A stretch of DNA of 33,672 nt from Acidimicrobiia bacterium (GTDB lineage Bacteria > Actinomycetota > Acidimicrobiia > IMCC26256 > DASPTH01). The stretch spans positions 37,665 to 71,336 of the forward strand of contig JBBDHW010000055.1 in assembly GCA_040880805.1 (NCBI GenBank). Reading direction: 5' to 3'. Below the pieces are notes generated by a model, which searched no databases, was not told the origin of the DNA, and was given only the letters and a program-made list of their open reading frames with translations. A program made the translations under genes and the position numbers. Of this stretch, positions 26,522 through 33,672 are shown piece after piece (the first letter of the stretch is position 1; every line of letters begins with the position of its first letter).

Positions 26522-27894
26522 TCGTCGTCTCGCACCGGGGGCCATACCTGTTCTCGTTCGAAGAGAACGGCGGCATCGTCGCGAACCGCGGACCGGGCGG
26601 ACTCGCCGGCACGCTGCACGCGCTCGCGACCTCCACGGACGCGCTCGCCGGCGCGCGTTGCGTTTCGGCTGCGCTCAGCGACGGCGACCGCGCGGTGTTG
26701 CACGGTGCCGAGGTTCCCGTGCTCGACACCAACGTCGTCTTCGTCGAGCTCGATGCCGCGATCCATCAGCTGCACTACGAGGTCGTGTCCAACGAGATCC
26801 TGTGGTTCCTGTTCCACGGCCTCTTCGAGCTGATCCGCAACCCCACGTTCGACGAGTCGTTCTCGGTCGCATGGGACGCGTACGTTGCCGTGAACCGAGC
26901 CTTCGCCGATGCGGTGCTCGAGCACGCGCCGAATGGTGACACCGTGCTCGTGCAGGACTATCCACTCGCGCTCGTGCCGGGAATGGTGCGCGCGGCACGC
27001 CCCGACCTGCTCGTGTCGTACTTCACGCACACACCCTTCTGCGGACCGAGCTCGATCCGCGTGCTGCCCGACCGTGTCGCCGAGGCGCTCTGCGAGTCGC
27101 TCGCGTCGGTGCCGGCAGGCTTCCACACCGCTCGCTGGGCGCGCGAGTACGTCGCGTCGGTCCACGAGGTACTCGGCCGCGACCTCTCGGGCGAGTCCTG
27201 GTTCACCGCACCGCTCGGGCCGGATCCAGAGGCGTTCGCCCACCACGCGGCCTCCCATGCCGTCGCCGAGGCGGCGCGCGAGCTCGACACGCTCGCAGGC
27301 GACCGCAAGCTCATCTTCCGAACCGACCGCATCGATCCAGCGAAGAACATCGTTCGCGGGTTCATCGCGTACGACCACCTTCTCACCGAGCGACCCGAGT
27401 GGCGCGAGCGCGTGGTGTTCGTCGCCATGCTCACCGCGTCGCGCGAGAACCTCGCCGAGTACGTGACCTACCAGAAGGAGGTCGAAGATGCGGTAGCGAG
27501 CGTGAACGAACGCTGGGGCACAGACAGCTGGCAACCAGTGATCGTCGATACGCGTGACGACTTCGAGGGAAGCGTCGCCGGCTTCACCCGCTACGACGTG
27601 CTCGTCGTGAACTCGCTGAAGGACGGACTCAACCTCGTGGCGAAGGAGGGTCCGCTCGTGAACCGGCGCGACGGCGTGCTGTGCCTTTCACCCGAGGCCG
27701 GCGCGTACGCGGAGCTCCACGAAGCTGCGGTCGCGGTGCACCCCTTCGACGTCGAGCAAGCCGCGAACGCGTTGCATCTCGCGCTCTCGATGGGTGACGA
27801 CGAACGGCGCGCGCGCGCCACGCGGCTCCGGCAGCTCGTGCTCGCGCACACCCCTCGCACCTGGCTCGACGCGCTCGTCAGCCACGCGCGCTGA
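26518..27894 (+). CDS. GT20 glycosyltransferase, trehalose-6-phosphate synthase-like
   Basis: 458-residue GT20 protein resembling OtsA, which makes trehalose 6-phosphate from NDP-glucose and glucose 6-phosphate. Retained: Gly loop 'GPGGLAGTL' (25-33), 'HYEVVSNEILWFLFHGL' (86-102), 'SYFTHTPF' (167-174), nucleotide-binding Arg271 and Lys276 in 'DRIDPAKN', and 'VNSLKDGLNLVAKE' near the C-terminus. Divergent: the N-terminal 'VVSHRGPYLF' replaces the usual VSNRLP-type segment and the WxGWPG acceptor motif is not recognisable, so the acceptor may differ. The GTG overlaps the treT stop. The 3' end overlaps the convergent otsB by 17 bases. Confidence 0.82.
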   Translation: MIVVSHRGPYLFSFEENGGIVANRGPGGLAGTLHALATSTDALAGARCVSAALSDGDRAVLHGAEVPVLDTNVVFVELDAAIHQLHYEVVSNEILWFLFHGLFELIRNPTFDESFSVAWDAYVAVNRAFADAVLEHAPNGDTVLVQDYPLALVPGMVRAARPDLLVSYFTHTPFCGPSSIRVLPDRVAEALCESLASVPAGFHTARWAREYVASVHEVLGRDLSGESWFTAPLGPDPEAFAHHAASHAVAEAARELDTLAGDRKLIFRTDRIDPAKNIVRGFIAYDHLLTERPEWRERVVFVAMLTASRENLAEYVTYQKEVEDAVASVNERWGTDSWQPVIVDTRDDFEGSVAGFTRYDVLVVNSLKDGLNLVAKEGPLVNRRDGVLCLSPEAGAYAELHEAAVAVHPFDVEQAANALHLALSMGDDERRARATRLRQLVLAHTPRTWLDALVSHAR

Positions 27895-28663
27895 TCCCGC
27901 TCACGAGATCACCGAGCACCTGCGCCAACCCTTCGGGGCCGTCGACCACTACGTCGGCGTCGAAGATGCCTGGCGGTGCCTCGGCGGACCGCACGCCGAT
28001 CCGTACCGTGTGCGCGACGGCGCCCGTTTCGGCGAGACGCGTCAGCACGTCGAACGCGACGAGATCGCCAGCGTCGTCACCCGCGAACACGGCGACCGAC
28101 GCACCGGTCACGAGCTCGGCGGTGACCGTGCCCTTGTCGACGGGAACCGGCGGCCGTAGCTCGACCGCCATCCGAGTCCGCAGCGGCTCGCCGAGGTCGT
28201 AACGCCGGGCGAGCCCGGCGGCGAACGCCTGCGCCTCGGTCGCGAGCGAAGGCGCGGTGCGCCAGTGGATGGTGACCGCCACCCGACCCTTGTGCTCGAC
28301 GAGGAGATCGGGAAACGCATCATCGGCGTCTTGCGCAACCTGGGCCATCACCTCGAGCCAGGGCTCGGCCCGAGCATCGACCACCACCTCACCGTCGACC
28401 ATCCGCTCGAGCCCGTACAACCCGGCGTAGACGATCCCGTCGATGCCGAGCGCGTCGACGAGGAACGCAACCGGGCGTCCGCTCACCACCGCGACGCGAT
28501 CGACGAGCGGCACCAGTGCGGCAAGGGCCTCGCGCGCTGCGGGAAGCGGCCGCGCGCTCGCGGGGTCGGCGACGATCGGAGCCAGCGAACCGTCGAAGTC
28601 GACGAGGATCACCGCGTGGCGGGCGTCCTCGACGAGGGGCTGGAGCGCGGGCGGGACGGTCAC
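27878..28663 (-). CDS. otsB: Trehalose-6-phosphate phosphatase-like HAD enzyme
   Basis: 261-residue HAD-superfamily phosphatase of the OtsB type, which dephosphorylates trehalose 6-phosphate. HAD motifs: 'VDFDGSLAPI' (nucleophile Asp22, Asp24), 'VVSGRP' (about 59-64), 'PVDKG' and 'FAGDDAGD', with an OtsB cap region between ('GLYGLERMVDGEV'). A GTG at 28663 gives the natural N-terminus; a TTG 15 bases further up is possible. A TTATAG -10-like hexamer lies at 28688-28693, giving a very short leader. It is opposite to the GT20 gene, so product and phosphatase are encoded tail to tail. Confidence 0.88.
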   Translation of the reverse strand: MTVPPALQPLVEDARHAVILVDFDGSLAPIVADPASARPLPAAREALAALVPLVDRVAVVSGRPVAFLVDALGIDGIVYAGLYGLERMVDGEVVVDARAEPWLEVMAQVAQDADDAFPDLLVEHKGRVAVTIHWRTAPSLATEAQAFAAGLARRYDLGEPLRTRMAVELRPPVPVDKGTVTAELVTGASVAVFAGDDAGDLVAFDVLTRLAETGAVAHTVRIGVRSAEAPPGIFDADVVVDGPEGLAQVLGDLVSGISARG

Positions 28664-28688
28664 ACGGGGATGGCGCAAGCGGACGCGG

Positions 28689-29177
28689 CTATAACGTGCC
28701 CGAGATCACGATGCAGTCGGCGTCTTCTGAGTCCTTGGGTACATCGGACGGGAACGCTTCTGAGGTCGCGCCTGCGCCGATCCCGTACACGGCGATGACC
28801 ACGCCGTCGCCCTCGAACCCCGACCGGCACTGGACGACCGTTCCCTTGCGCGTCGTGTTGAAGTTCGCCGTCGGAAGCGTGTTGTACCCGAAGCCCTTGA
28901 GCTTCTCGCTGAGCGACTGCGCGGCGCCCTGCACGTCGGACGCGTTGTAGACCTTGATCGTGACGTCAGTGGCTTTGTGCGGCTTCGGCCGCTCACCGGC
29001 GGGCAGCGTGGTCGTCGACGCGGGCCCGGGGCTCGGGGTAGACCCCCCGCCAGTGTCGTCGAGGATCTGGAGACCGATGATCCCCACGACCACGGCCACG
29101 AACACGAGCGCGGCGCCACGGAACGCGCTCGGCACTGCCTGACCGCGGCCGGGCCCTCCTCGTGCGGGCGCCGTCAC
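28689..29177 (-). CDS. Membrane-anchored LytR_C domain protein
   Basis: 162-residue protein: short basic cytoplasmic N-terminus, one transmembrane helix ('GAALVFVAVVVGIIGLQIL', about 21-39), a Pro/Ser/Thr-rich linker (about 43-66) and an extracytoplasmic LytR C-terminal domain ('VTIKVYNASDVQGAAQSLSEKLKGFGYNTL...TVVQCRSG'). The arrangement, together with the preceding DUF3263 gene, parallels the Mycobacterium Rv0430-Rv0431 pair, where Rv0431 (VirR) is an envelope protein; that comparison is from memory. The GTG start overlaps the DUF3263 stop (GTGA). A role in the cell envelope is likely; the exact function is unknown. Confidence 0.85.
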   Translation of the reverse strand: MTAPARGGPGRGQAVPSAFRGAALVFVAVVVGIIGLQILDDTGGGSTPSPGPASTTTLPAGERPKPHKATDVTIKVYNASDVQGAAQSLSEKLKGFGYNTLPTANFNTTRKGTVVQCRSGFEGDGVVIAVYGIGAGATSEAFPSDVPKDSEDADCIVISGTL

Positions 29178-29431
29178 CGAGACTCCGGGTCGGCGCGCGT
29201 GCGGTCGAGGCGGCCGCGGCGGCGGCGATCGCGCTCGCGCTGCAACCGCTTGACCGTCAACGGGTCGTAGGCATAGGCCGACGCATCATCGAGCAAGCCC
29301 CGCAGCAACTCGTAGTAGCGGGTGCCCGAGACGCCCAGTTCGGTACGGATCGCGGCCTCCTTCGGCCCGGAGCGGGTCCACCAGGATCGTTCGAAGTCGA
29401 GAATGGCACGATCGCGTGCCGCGAGGCCCAT
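29174..29431 (-). CDS. DUF3263 family protein
   Basis: 85-residue protein matching DUF3263 throughout: 'RDRAILDFERSWWTRSGPKEAAIRTELGVSGTRYYELLRGLLDDASAYAYDPLTVKRLQRERDRRRR'. The central part looks like a helix-turn-helix and the C-terminus is strongly basic, which suggests DNA binding, although no function is established. The start at ATG 29431 is set by the promoter: TTGACC-17-CAGGAT places transcription start at about 29435, so the upstream GTG at 29440 and the longer frame to 29497 are unlikely. Coupled to the LytR_C gene downstream. Confidence 0.85.
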   Translation of the reverse strand: MGLAARDRAILDFERSWWTRSGPKEAAIRTELGVSGTRYYELLRGLLDDASAYAYDPLTVKRLQRERDRRRRGRLDRTRADPESR

Positions 29432-29441
29432 CAGGTGCACG

Positions 29442-29470
29442 ATCCTGGTCGCCCAGGCCCCTTGGGTCAA
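29442..29470 (-). promoter_or_regulatory. Promoter of the DUF3263-LytR_C operon
   Basis: -35 TTGACC (29470-29465), 17-base spacer and -10 CAGGAT (29447-29442) on the minus strand. The predicted start lies about 4 bases before the ATG at 29431, so the mRNA is leaderless or nearly so. Confidence 0.55.
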
Positions 29471-29514
29471 GCATTTCCGGCCTTGCCCGCCCAGCACATG
29501 GGTCGCTCACGCTC

Positions 29515-30591
29515 CTACACGATGACGCTGCGGATGACCTCGCCGGCTTCCATGGCGCGGAAGGCGTCGTTGATCTCGTCGAGCGCGATCCGCCGCGACA
29601 CCATGGCGCCGATGTCGAGACGTCCGGTCTCCACCAGGCCGACGAGCCGAGGGAAGTCGCGCCGCACCTGCGCGCCGCCGTACATGCAGCCCAGGAGCGC
29701 CTTCGACCCGTAGAAGAGCTCCATCGCGGACAGCGTGACCGTCGCGTCGAACGCCGACATGCCGACGACAACCGCCGTACCACCGCGGCGCGCCGTCGCG
29801 TAGGCCTGCTGGATCGTCTCCGGGAGTCCGATCACCTCGAACGCGTAGTCGGCGCCGCGTCCCTCGGTGAGCTCCTTGACCTGCTGAACCGGATCGCCGT
29901 CGGCCGGATCGATCAGGTCGGTCGCCCCGAGCTGCTCAGCGGTCTTGCGCTTGAGCTCCACCGGGTCGACGGCGAAGATTCGCGACGCGCCCGCGATGCG
30001 CGCGCCCTGGAGCACCGACTGGCCGACACCGCCGCAACCGATGATGGCGACGGTCGAACCGGGCTTGACCTGCGCGGTGTTGAGCGCCGCGCCCACGCCG
30101 GTGGTGACGCCACAGCCGATGAGCGCGAGCTGCTCGGAAGGGAGATCGGTCTCGATCTTCACGCACATCGACTCGTCGATCTGCATCTCGTCGGCGAACG
30201 TGCCGAGACCGGTCATCGCCCGTATGTCGGAGCCGTCGGGGCGCGTGCCCTTGGTCTCGAAGCCGACTGCACCCATGCCCTCGCACAGCTGCGACTGGTC
30301 GTTCAGGCAGAAGAAGCAGTTGCCGCACGCGGGGACGAACGACGCGATGATGCGGTCGCCGGGCTTCACGCGAGCAACTTCGGGACCGATGGCGAGCACG
30401 GTCCCGGCGCCCTCGTGCCCGAGGATCAACGGCGTGCCCATCGGTACCTTGCCCTGCTGGGCGCTGAGGTCGGAGTGGCACACACCGCTCGCGTCCACGT
30501 GCACGCGCACGCTCCGCGGGCCCAGATCGGCAAGCTTGATCTCCTCGACGACCAACGGCTCGTTGTATGCCTGCAGGATCGCAGCCCTCAT
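29515..30591 (-). CDS. Zinc-dependent alcohol dehydrogenase (MDR superfamily)
   Basis: 358-residue medium-chain dehydrogenase. Catalytic zinc site: Cys38 in 'GVCHSDL', His59-Glu60 in 'GHEGAG', and a third Cys in 'GCGVTTGVGAALNTA'. The structural zinc site is complete: Cys89, Cys92, Cys95 and Cys103 in 'CGNCFFCLNDQSQLC'. The Rossmann motif 'GCGGVGQSVLQGARIAGASRIFAVD' with its terminal Asp indicates NAD(H). The layout is that of class III-like/long-chain zinc alcohol dehydrogenases. The substrate is unknown, and no formaldehyde or mycothiol genes are adjacent. It is a single gene, divergent from the small gene at 30691. Confidence 0.92.
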   Translation of the reverse strand: MRAAILQAYNEPLVVEEIKLADLGPRSVRVHVDASGVCHSDLSAQQGKVPMGTPLILGHEGAGTVLAIGPEVARVKPGDRIIASFVPACGNCFFCLNDQSQLCEGMGAVGFETKGTRPDGSDIRAMTGLGTFADEMQIDESMCVKIETDLPSEQLALIGCGVTTGVGAALNTAQVKPGSTVAIIGCGGVGQSVLQGARIAGASRIFAVDPVELKRKTAEQLGATDLIDPADGDPVQQVKELTEGRGADYAFEVIGLPETIQQAYATARRGGTAVVVGMSAFDATVTLSAMELFYGSKALLGCMYGGAQVRRDFPRLVGLVETGRLDIGAMVSRRIALDEINDAFRAMEAGEVIRSVIV

Positions 30592-30690
30592 CGCTCGCTC
30601 CTCTCACCCCGGTAGCCCGGATGCTTCGGCGCCCATGGTGCCACGGATGGCACGCGTTCTCCCAGGGCAGGTTCGCGCGAGGATGCCCGG

Positions 30691-30966
30691 GTGCCTCGGA
30701 CGGAGAAGTTTGACGAGCTCGCCCGCATCCTCGAGGGCCTCCGCCGGTTGCCCGAGCTCAACGAGATGAAGCCTGGCGTGTTCTACGTGAAGCGACGCGC
30801 GTTCCTGCATTTCCACGAATCGGCGACGGCGCGCCATGCCGACGTCCGGAACGGCACGGACTGGGGCGAGCCAATCGAGCTACCGCTCGGCCGCGTCTCG
30901 ACGACCGCGAGCACGAAGTTCCTGCGTGAGGTCCGCACGCGGCTCGACGCGACCATCAACGCGTAG
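30691..30966 (+). CDS. Small hypothetical protein
   Basis: 91-residue soluble protein, family not recognised. GTG start at 30691 with GGATG-type purines just upstream. The sequence 'KFDELARILEGLRRLPELNEMKPGVFYVKRRAFLHFHES' then 'ARHADVRNGTDWGEPIELPL' and a helical basic C-terminus ('STKFLREVRTRLDATINA') looks like a compact alpha/beta domain with conserved-looking aromatic and His residues. It lies alone between the alcohol dehydrogenase (divergent) and tRNA-Thr (opposite strand), and coding probability rests on its plausible composition and codon pattern. Confidence 0.68.
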   Translation: MPRTEKFDELARILEGLRRLPELNEMKPGVFYVKRRAFLHFHESATARHADVRNGTDWGEPIELPLGRVSTTASTKFLREVRTRLDATINA

Positions 30967-31010
30967 CAAGGCCCTGCGCCGCAGCGAGCGCGGCGAGCGA
31001 ACGATTCGGG

Positions 31011-31083
31011 AGCCGGGTGTCGGAATCGAACCGACGACATCTTCTTTACAAGAGAAGTGCTCTACCGACTGAGCTAACCCGGC
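31011..31083 (-). tRNA. tRNA-Thr (anticodon UGU)
   Basis: The 73-base gene folds fully: acceptor GCCGGGU/ACCCGGC, D-arm with 'AGCUCAGUCGGUAGAGC', anticodon stem CUUCU/AGAAG with loop CUUGUAA (anticodon UGU, reading ACA), and T-arm GUCGG-UUCGAUU-CCGAC. The discriminator base is U and the CCA end is not encoded. It starts 15 bases after the rlmB stop on the same strand, so it may be transcribed with cysS-rlmB. Confidence 0.97.
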
Positions 31084-31098
31084 GAGGCAACCAGGTTA

Positions 31099-31872
31099 CT
31101 ACTCGCCTTCCCCATGGGTCGCTCTGCTTCGCGCGATCTCCGCACACGCGATCGCGGCAGCGGCGCTCACGTTGAGCGATTCGATGTGGCCGTGCATCGG
31201 TATCGATGCGACCACCTCGCACCGTGCGCGCGCGAGTCGTGACAAGCCACGGCCTTCGGCACCGAGGACGAGCACGAGTGGTTGATCGGCGACGGGCAGC
31301 TCGAACACGGAAGTGTCGCCTTCGGCGTCGAGGCCGACGCACCACACGCGGGCGCGCGCGGCGCGTTCGAGCACACCGGGTATCCCGGACACGAACGCAA
31401 CCGGTAGGTGCTCGAGCGCGCCCGCGGCGGCCTTGGCAACTGCCGGCGTAAGCCCGACTGCGCGGTGGCGCGGGAGCAGCATGCCGGTGGCACCGGCAGT
31501 CTCGGCGGTGCGAATCACCGCGCCGAGATTCTGCGGATCGGTCACACCGTCGAGCGCGACGAGGAACGCCTTCGGATCCTCGAGCAGCGCGTCGACGTCG
31601 GCGGGCACGATCGGCGCCGCGAAGGCGACCACTCCCTGGGGCGCATCGGTGCGCGCTCGCCGTTCGAGCTGATCGACGGGCACACGCCGGATTCGAGCGT
31701 GCGCGTCCTCGGCGAGCTCCTCGATCTCTTCGGCATCGCCCGAGAGCCAGATCTCGTTGACCCGGCGCTTGCCCGCGACGAGAAGCTCCCGCACCGCACG
31801 GCGGCCTTCGACCTGCTGGCCGAGATCGCGCTTCTCGCGTTCCCGGCCTTGCTCCCGTGCGCGCGGGGTCAT
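31099..31872 (-). CDS. rlmB: SpoU/TrmH-family rRNA 2'-O-methyltransferase (RlmB-like)
   Basis: 257-residue SPOUT methyltransferase that methylates a ribose 2'-OH, in RlmB of 23S rRNA at G2251, using SAM. A basic N-terminal tail (1-20) precedes the substrate-binding domain ('QVEGRRAVRELLVAG'), then the knotted SPOUT domain with motif 1 'DGVTDPQNLGAVIRTAE' (about 108-124), motif 2 'LVLGAEGRGLSRL' and motif 3 'IPMHGHIESLNVSAAAAI'. The ATG overlaps the cysS stop (ATGA). The cysS-rlmB pair is a common bacterial arrangement. The exact rRNA target is inferred from family. Confidence 0.92.
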   Translation of the reverse strand: MTPRAREQGREREKRDLGQQVEGRRAVRELLVAGKRRVNEIWLSGDAEEIEELAEDAHARIRRVPVDQLERRARTDAPQGVVAFAAPIVPADVDALLEDPKAFLVALDGVTDPQNLGAVIRTAETAGATGMLLPRHRAVGLTPAVAKAAAGALEHLPVAFVSGIPGVLERAARARVWCVGLDAEGDTSVFELPVADQPLVLVLGAEGRGLSRLARARCEVVASIPMHGHIESLNVSAAAAIACAEIARSRATHGEGE

Positions 31873-33230
31873 CGATGCCAGGTGCTGCCGCGCGGTCCGT
31901 CCTCGAGCTTGATCCCGCGCACCGCGAGCTCGTCGCGGATCTCGTCGGCACGCGCGAAGTCGCGCGTGACACGGGCCTCGTCACGCTCACGGACGAGTGC
32001 GTCGATCTCTGCGTCGTCCTCGATCGAAGTGTGGAGCTCGATCCCGAGCACGCTCGCGAGCTCACGGACGGTCACGACCAACGACGCGGCGACCTCCAGG
32101 TCACCGCGGTCGATCGCTCGATTCGCGCGCGACGTCGCTTCGAAGATCGCAGCGAGCGCGTTCGGCGTGTTGAAGTCGTCGTCCATCGAGCCGCGGAACT
32201 GTTCGACTGTCGCCGTGTCGAGCGGGGCGCCGCTCACCTCGTCGGGGACGCGCCGAACCAGCGCGTCGAGGCGCTCGACGGCTCGCTCGGCGGCGGCGAG
32301 CTCGGGTGCTCCGAGATCGACCGCACGGCGATAGTGCGTCTGGAGCACCGCCATACGGAACGCGCGCGCGCCGTGCGCGTCGATGGCGTCGGCGACGGTC
32401 GTGAAGTTGCCGACCGACTTCCCCATCTTCTCTCCGCCGATGGTGACCATTCCGTTGTGGATCCAGTGACGCGAGAACTCGTGGCCCGCCGCGGCCGCTT
32501 GCGCGCGCTCGTTCTCGTGGTGCGGGAACACGAGGTCGTCGCCGCCACCATGGAGGTCGAAGCCCTCACCGAGCAGGTCGAGAGACATCACCGAGCACTC
32601 GATGTGCCAACCCGGCCTGCCCTTGCCCCACGGTGAGTCCCACACCGGGTCACCCGGCTTCGCCGCCTTCCACAGCGCGAAGTCCATCGGGCTCCGCTTC
32701 GCCTCGTCGACGTCGACCCGCGCGCCGGCAGACTCTCGCAGCTCGACAAGCGTGCGGTGGGGCAGCGCGCCGTAACCCTCGAAGGATTCGACGGCGAAGT
32801 ACACGCCCTGTCCTTCGACCACGTAGGCATGGCCGCGGTCGACGAGTTCGGCGATCAGGTGGATCATCCGATCGATGTACTCGGTGGCGTGTGGAACGTG
32901 GTCGGGACGCCGCACGCCGAGCCGTTCCATCTCGTGGAACCAGGCGTCCTCGTATTGACGCGCCAGCTCGGGCTCGGTGGTGCCGCGCTCGGCGGCGCGA
33001 GCGATGATCTTGTCCTCCACATCGGTGACGTTGCTCACGTAGGTGACCTCGAAACCGCTCCATTCGAGATAGCGGCGGATCACGTCGAACACGAGTGCGA
33101 AACGAGCGTGGCCGACGTGCGGGACGTCGTACACGGTCGGGCCACACACGTACATCGAGATCTTTCCCGGCTCGCGGGGAACGAGCTCCACGGTGTCGCG
33201 CAACAGCGTGTCGCGGATCCGGACGGCCAT
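31869..33230 (-). CDS. cysS: Cysteinyl-tRNA synthetase
   Basis: 453-residue class I aminoacyl-tRNA synthetase that charges tRNA-Cys. Zinc ligands Cys29 ('MYVCGPT'), a Cys in 'WHIECSVM' and His/Glu in 'FPHHENE' are present, and the ATP motifs are the HIGH variant 'HVGHAR' and the KMSKS variant 'GEKMGKS'. The length equals the typical CysRS. It is not MshC, because the CysRS-specific C-terminal anticodon-binding part ('FNTPNALAAIFEATSRAN', ending in 'RDELAVRGIKLEDGPRGSTWHR') is full length. Start ATG 33230; first gene of cysS-rlmB-tRNA-Thr. Divergent from the LexA-controlled gene. Confidence 0.96.
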   Translation of the reverse strand: MAVRIRDTLLRDTVELVPREPGKISMYVCGPTVYDVPHVGHARFALVFDVIRRYLEWSGFEVTYVSNVTDVEDKIIARAAERGTTEPELARQYEDAWFHEMERLGVRRPDHVPHATEYIDRMIHLIAELVDRGHAYVVEGQGVYFAVESFEGYGALPHRTLVELRESAGARVDVDEAKRSPMDFALWKAAKPGDPVWDSPWGKGRPGWHIECSVMSLDLLGEGFDLHGGGDDLVFPHHENERAQAAAAGHEFSRHWIHNGMVTIGGEKMGKSVGNFTTVADAIDAHGARAFRMAVLQTHYRRAVDLGAPELAAAERAVERLDALVRRVPDEVSGAPLDTATVEQFRGSMDDDFNTPNALAAIFEATSRANRAIDRGDLEVAASLVVTVRELASVLGIELHTSIEDDAEIDALVRERDEARVTRDFARADEIRDELAVRGIKLEDGPRGSTWHR

Positions 33231-33282
33231 AGCCGTCGAGGGTACCTGCGACGCTCTCCCCAGCCGGTCGACAAATTGGGGG

Positions 33283-33310
33283 TTGACACGAACATGTGTT
33301 CGACTAGAGT
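33283..33310 (+). promoter_or_regulatory. Promoter with embedded LexA (SOS) box
   Basis: -35 TTGACA (33283-33288), 16-base spacer and -10 TAGAGT (33305-33310). The spacer is filled by ACGAACATGTGTTCGA (33288-33303), which matches the actinobacterial LexA box TCGAAC-N4-GTTCGA at all but the first base. LexA bound here would block RNA polymerase, so the downstream gene should be DNA-damage inducible. Confidence 0.88.
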
Positions 33311-33368
33311 GGGCCGTGACTTCCCCTCGCAGACTTCTGCTTCGAGCAGGCTTCGAGAGGAAGGTGTG

Positions 33369-33672
33369 GTGCCCGGGATCCGTCAGCTCGCCGATGCGCT
33401 GTGCGGCGCTCTCGCTGCGTTCGAGCCCGGCCGGTACTCGGGACAGGACTGCGCGGCGCTGGCGGAACGCTTGGCCCGCGCGGCGAAGGTCTGCGACACC
33501 GCGAGCGCCCGGGCAGCGGCGGGCGCCGCGGAGTGCGGCGCGCATCGGGAGCGGGGGGACGCCTCGCCCGCTGACTGGTTGGCGCGAGCCGGTGGGTCCT
33601 CAACCGGCGAAGCGAAAGCCGCGCTGGAGACGGTGAAGGCACTCGACGCGTGTCCGGCCACGAAGAACGCGC
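33369..33672 (+). CDS. DUF222/13E12-type protein, N-terminal part (cut by window end)
   Basis: Open frame from GTG 33369 (GTG 33366 is also in frame) to the window edge, about 101 residues with no stop. An AGAGGAAGG site precedes it. The sequence 'IRQLADALCGALAAFEPGRYSGQDCAALAERLARAAKVCDTASARAAAGAAECGAH' then 'SPADWLARAGGSSTGEAKAALETVKALDACP' has the helix pattern of the DUF222 domain of actinobacterial 13E12 repeat proteins, usually followed by an HNH nuclease domain. The HNH part would lie beyond the window. LexA control upstream fits reports, as I recall them, of SOS boxes at 13E12 genes in Mycobacterium. Confidence 0.8.
   Translation, partial: MPGIRQLADALCGALAAFEPGRYSGQDCAALAERLARAAKVCDTASARAAAGAAECGAHRERGDASPADWLARAGGSSTGEAKAALETVKALDACPATKNA

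Noticed and set aside
29432-29497. Longer DUF3263 protein from 29497
   Set aside because: The extra residues are not part of the family and the promoter -35/-10 elements lie within this stretch.

Overview
The window reads as an ordinary chromosomal stretch of a high-GC actinobacterium, with no plasmid, prophage or insertion-sequence genes. Pointers to Actinobacteria are a GroEL of the GroEL2 type behind a CIRCE operator, an amtB-glnB-glnD operon behind a GlnR-like box, a LexA box of the CGAAC-N4-GTTCG type, an actinobacterial-type HemQ, a DUF3263/LytR_C gene pair, a wax ester synthase/DGAT and several probably leaderless promoters. TreT, an unusual GT20 enzyme and NIL-HemQ coupling suggest a deep lineage such as Acidimicrobiia; that placement is inference.

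Layout. 1-5.9 kb: PAC2 protein and DoxX, M20 peptidase, WS/DGAT, a lipoprotein, a hypothetical gene and pyrE. 5.9-11.4 kb: Nudix hydrolase with a coupled hypothetical gene, then the nitrogen operon amtB-glnB-glnD. 11.4-13.8 kb: a lipoprotein gene followed by hemQ, a NIL-domain gene and a hypothetical gene, all tightly coupled. 13.8-15.6 kb: groEL with a perfect CIRCE. 15.6-18.9 kb: a 2-oxoacid dehydrogenase operon (E1 alpha, E1 beta, E2). 18.9-21.0 kb: a SRPBCC protein, a DtxR-family regulator and a ZIP metal transporter with a DtxR-like operator. 21.0-22.8 kb: a SAM-class riboswitch leading a threonine synthase-like gene and a MoaD/CysO-like sulfur carrier. 22.9-28.7 kb: a glucosylglycerate/trehalose block (gpgS, DUF1330, glycerate kinase, treT, GT20, otsB). 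28.7-31 kb: LytR_C, DUF3263, Zn alcohol dehydrogenase and a small hypothetical gene. 31-33.2 kb: cysS-rlmB-tRNA-Thr. 33.2 kb to the end: a LexA-box promoter and the start of a DUF222/13E12-type gene.

The regulatory DNA is the most distinctive part. Within 34 kb one can read sites for HrcA (CIRCE), GlnR, LexA, a DtxR-family metalloregulator and SAM. The most interesting system is the SAM riboswitch - threonine synthase-like - sulfur carrier operon. A SAM-controlled enzyme predicted to use O-phosphohomoserine, next to a protein that can carry sulfide as a thiocarboxylate, raises the possibility of carrier-dependent homocysteine synthesis instead of, or alongside, threonine synthesis.

Several translation-initiation regions (hemQ, the DtxR gene, E2) carry short tandem duplications, the E2 linker contains a nested 53-bp palindrome, and a UUCG hairpin covers the E1 alpha start. 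These are direct sequence observations without a known explanation.
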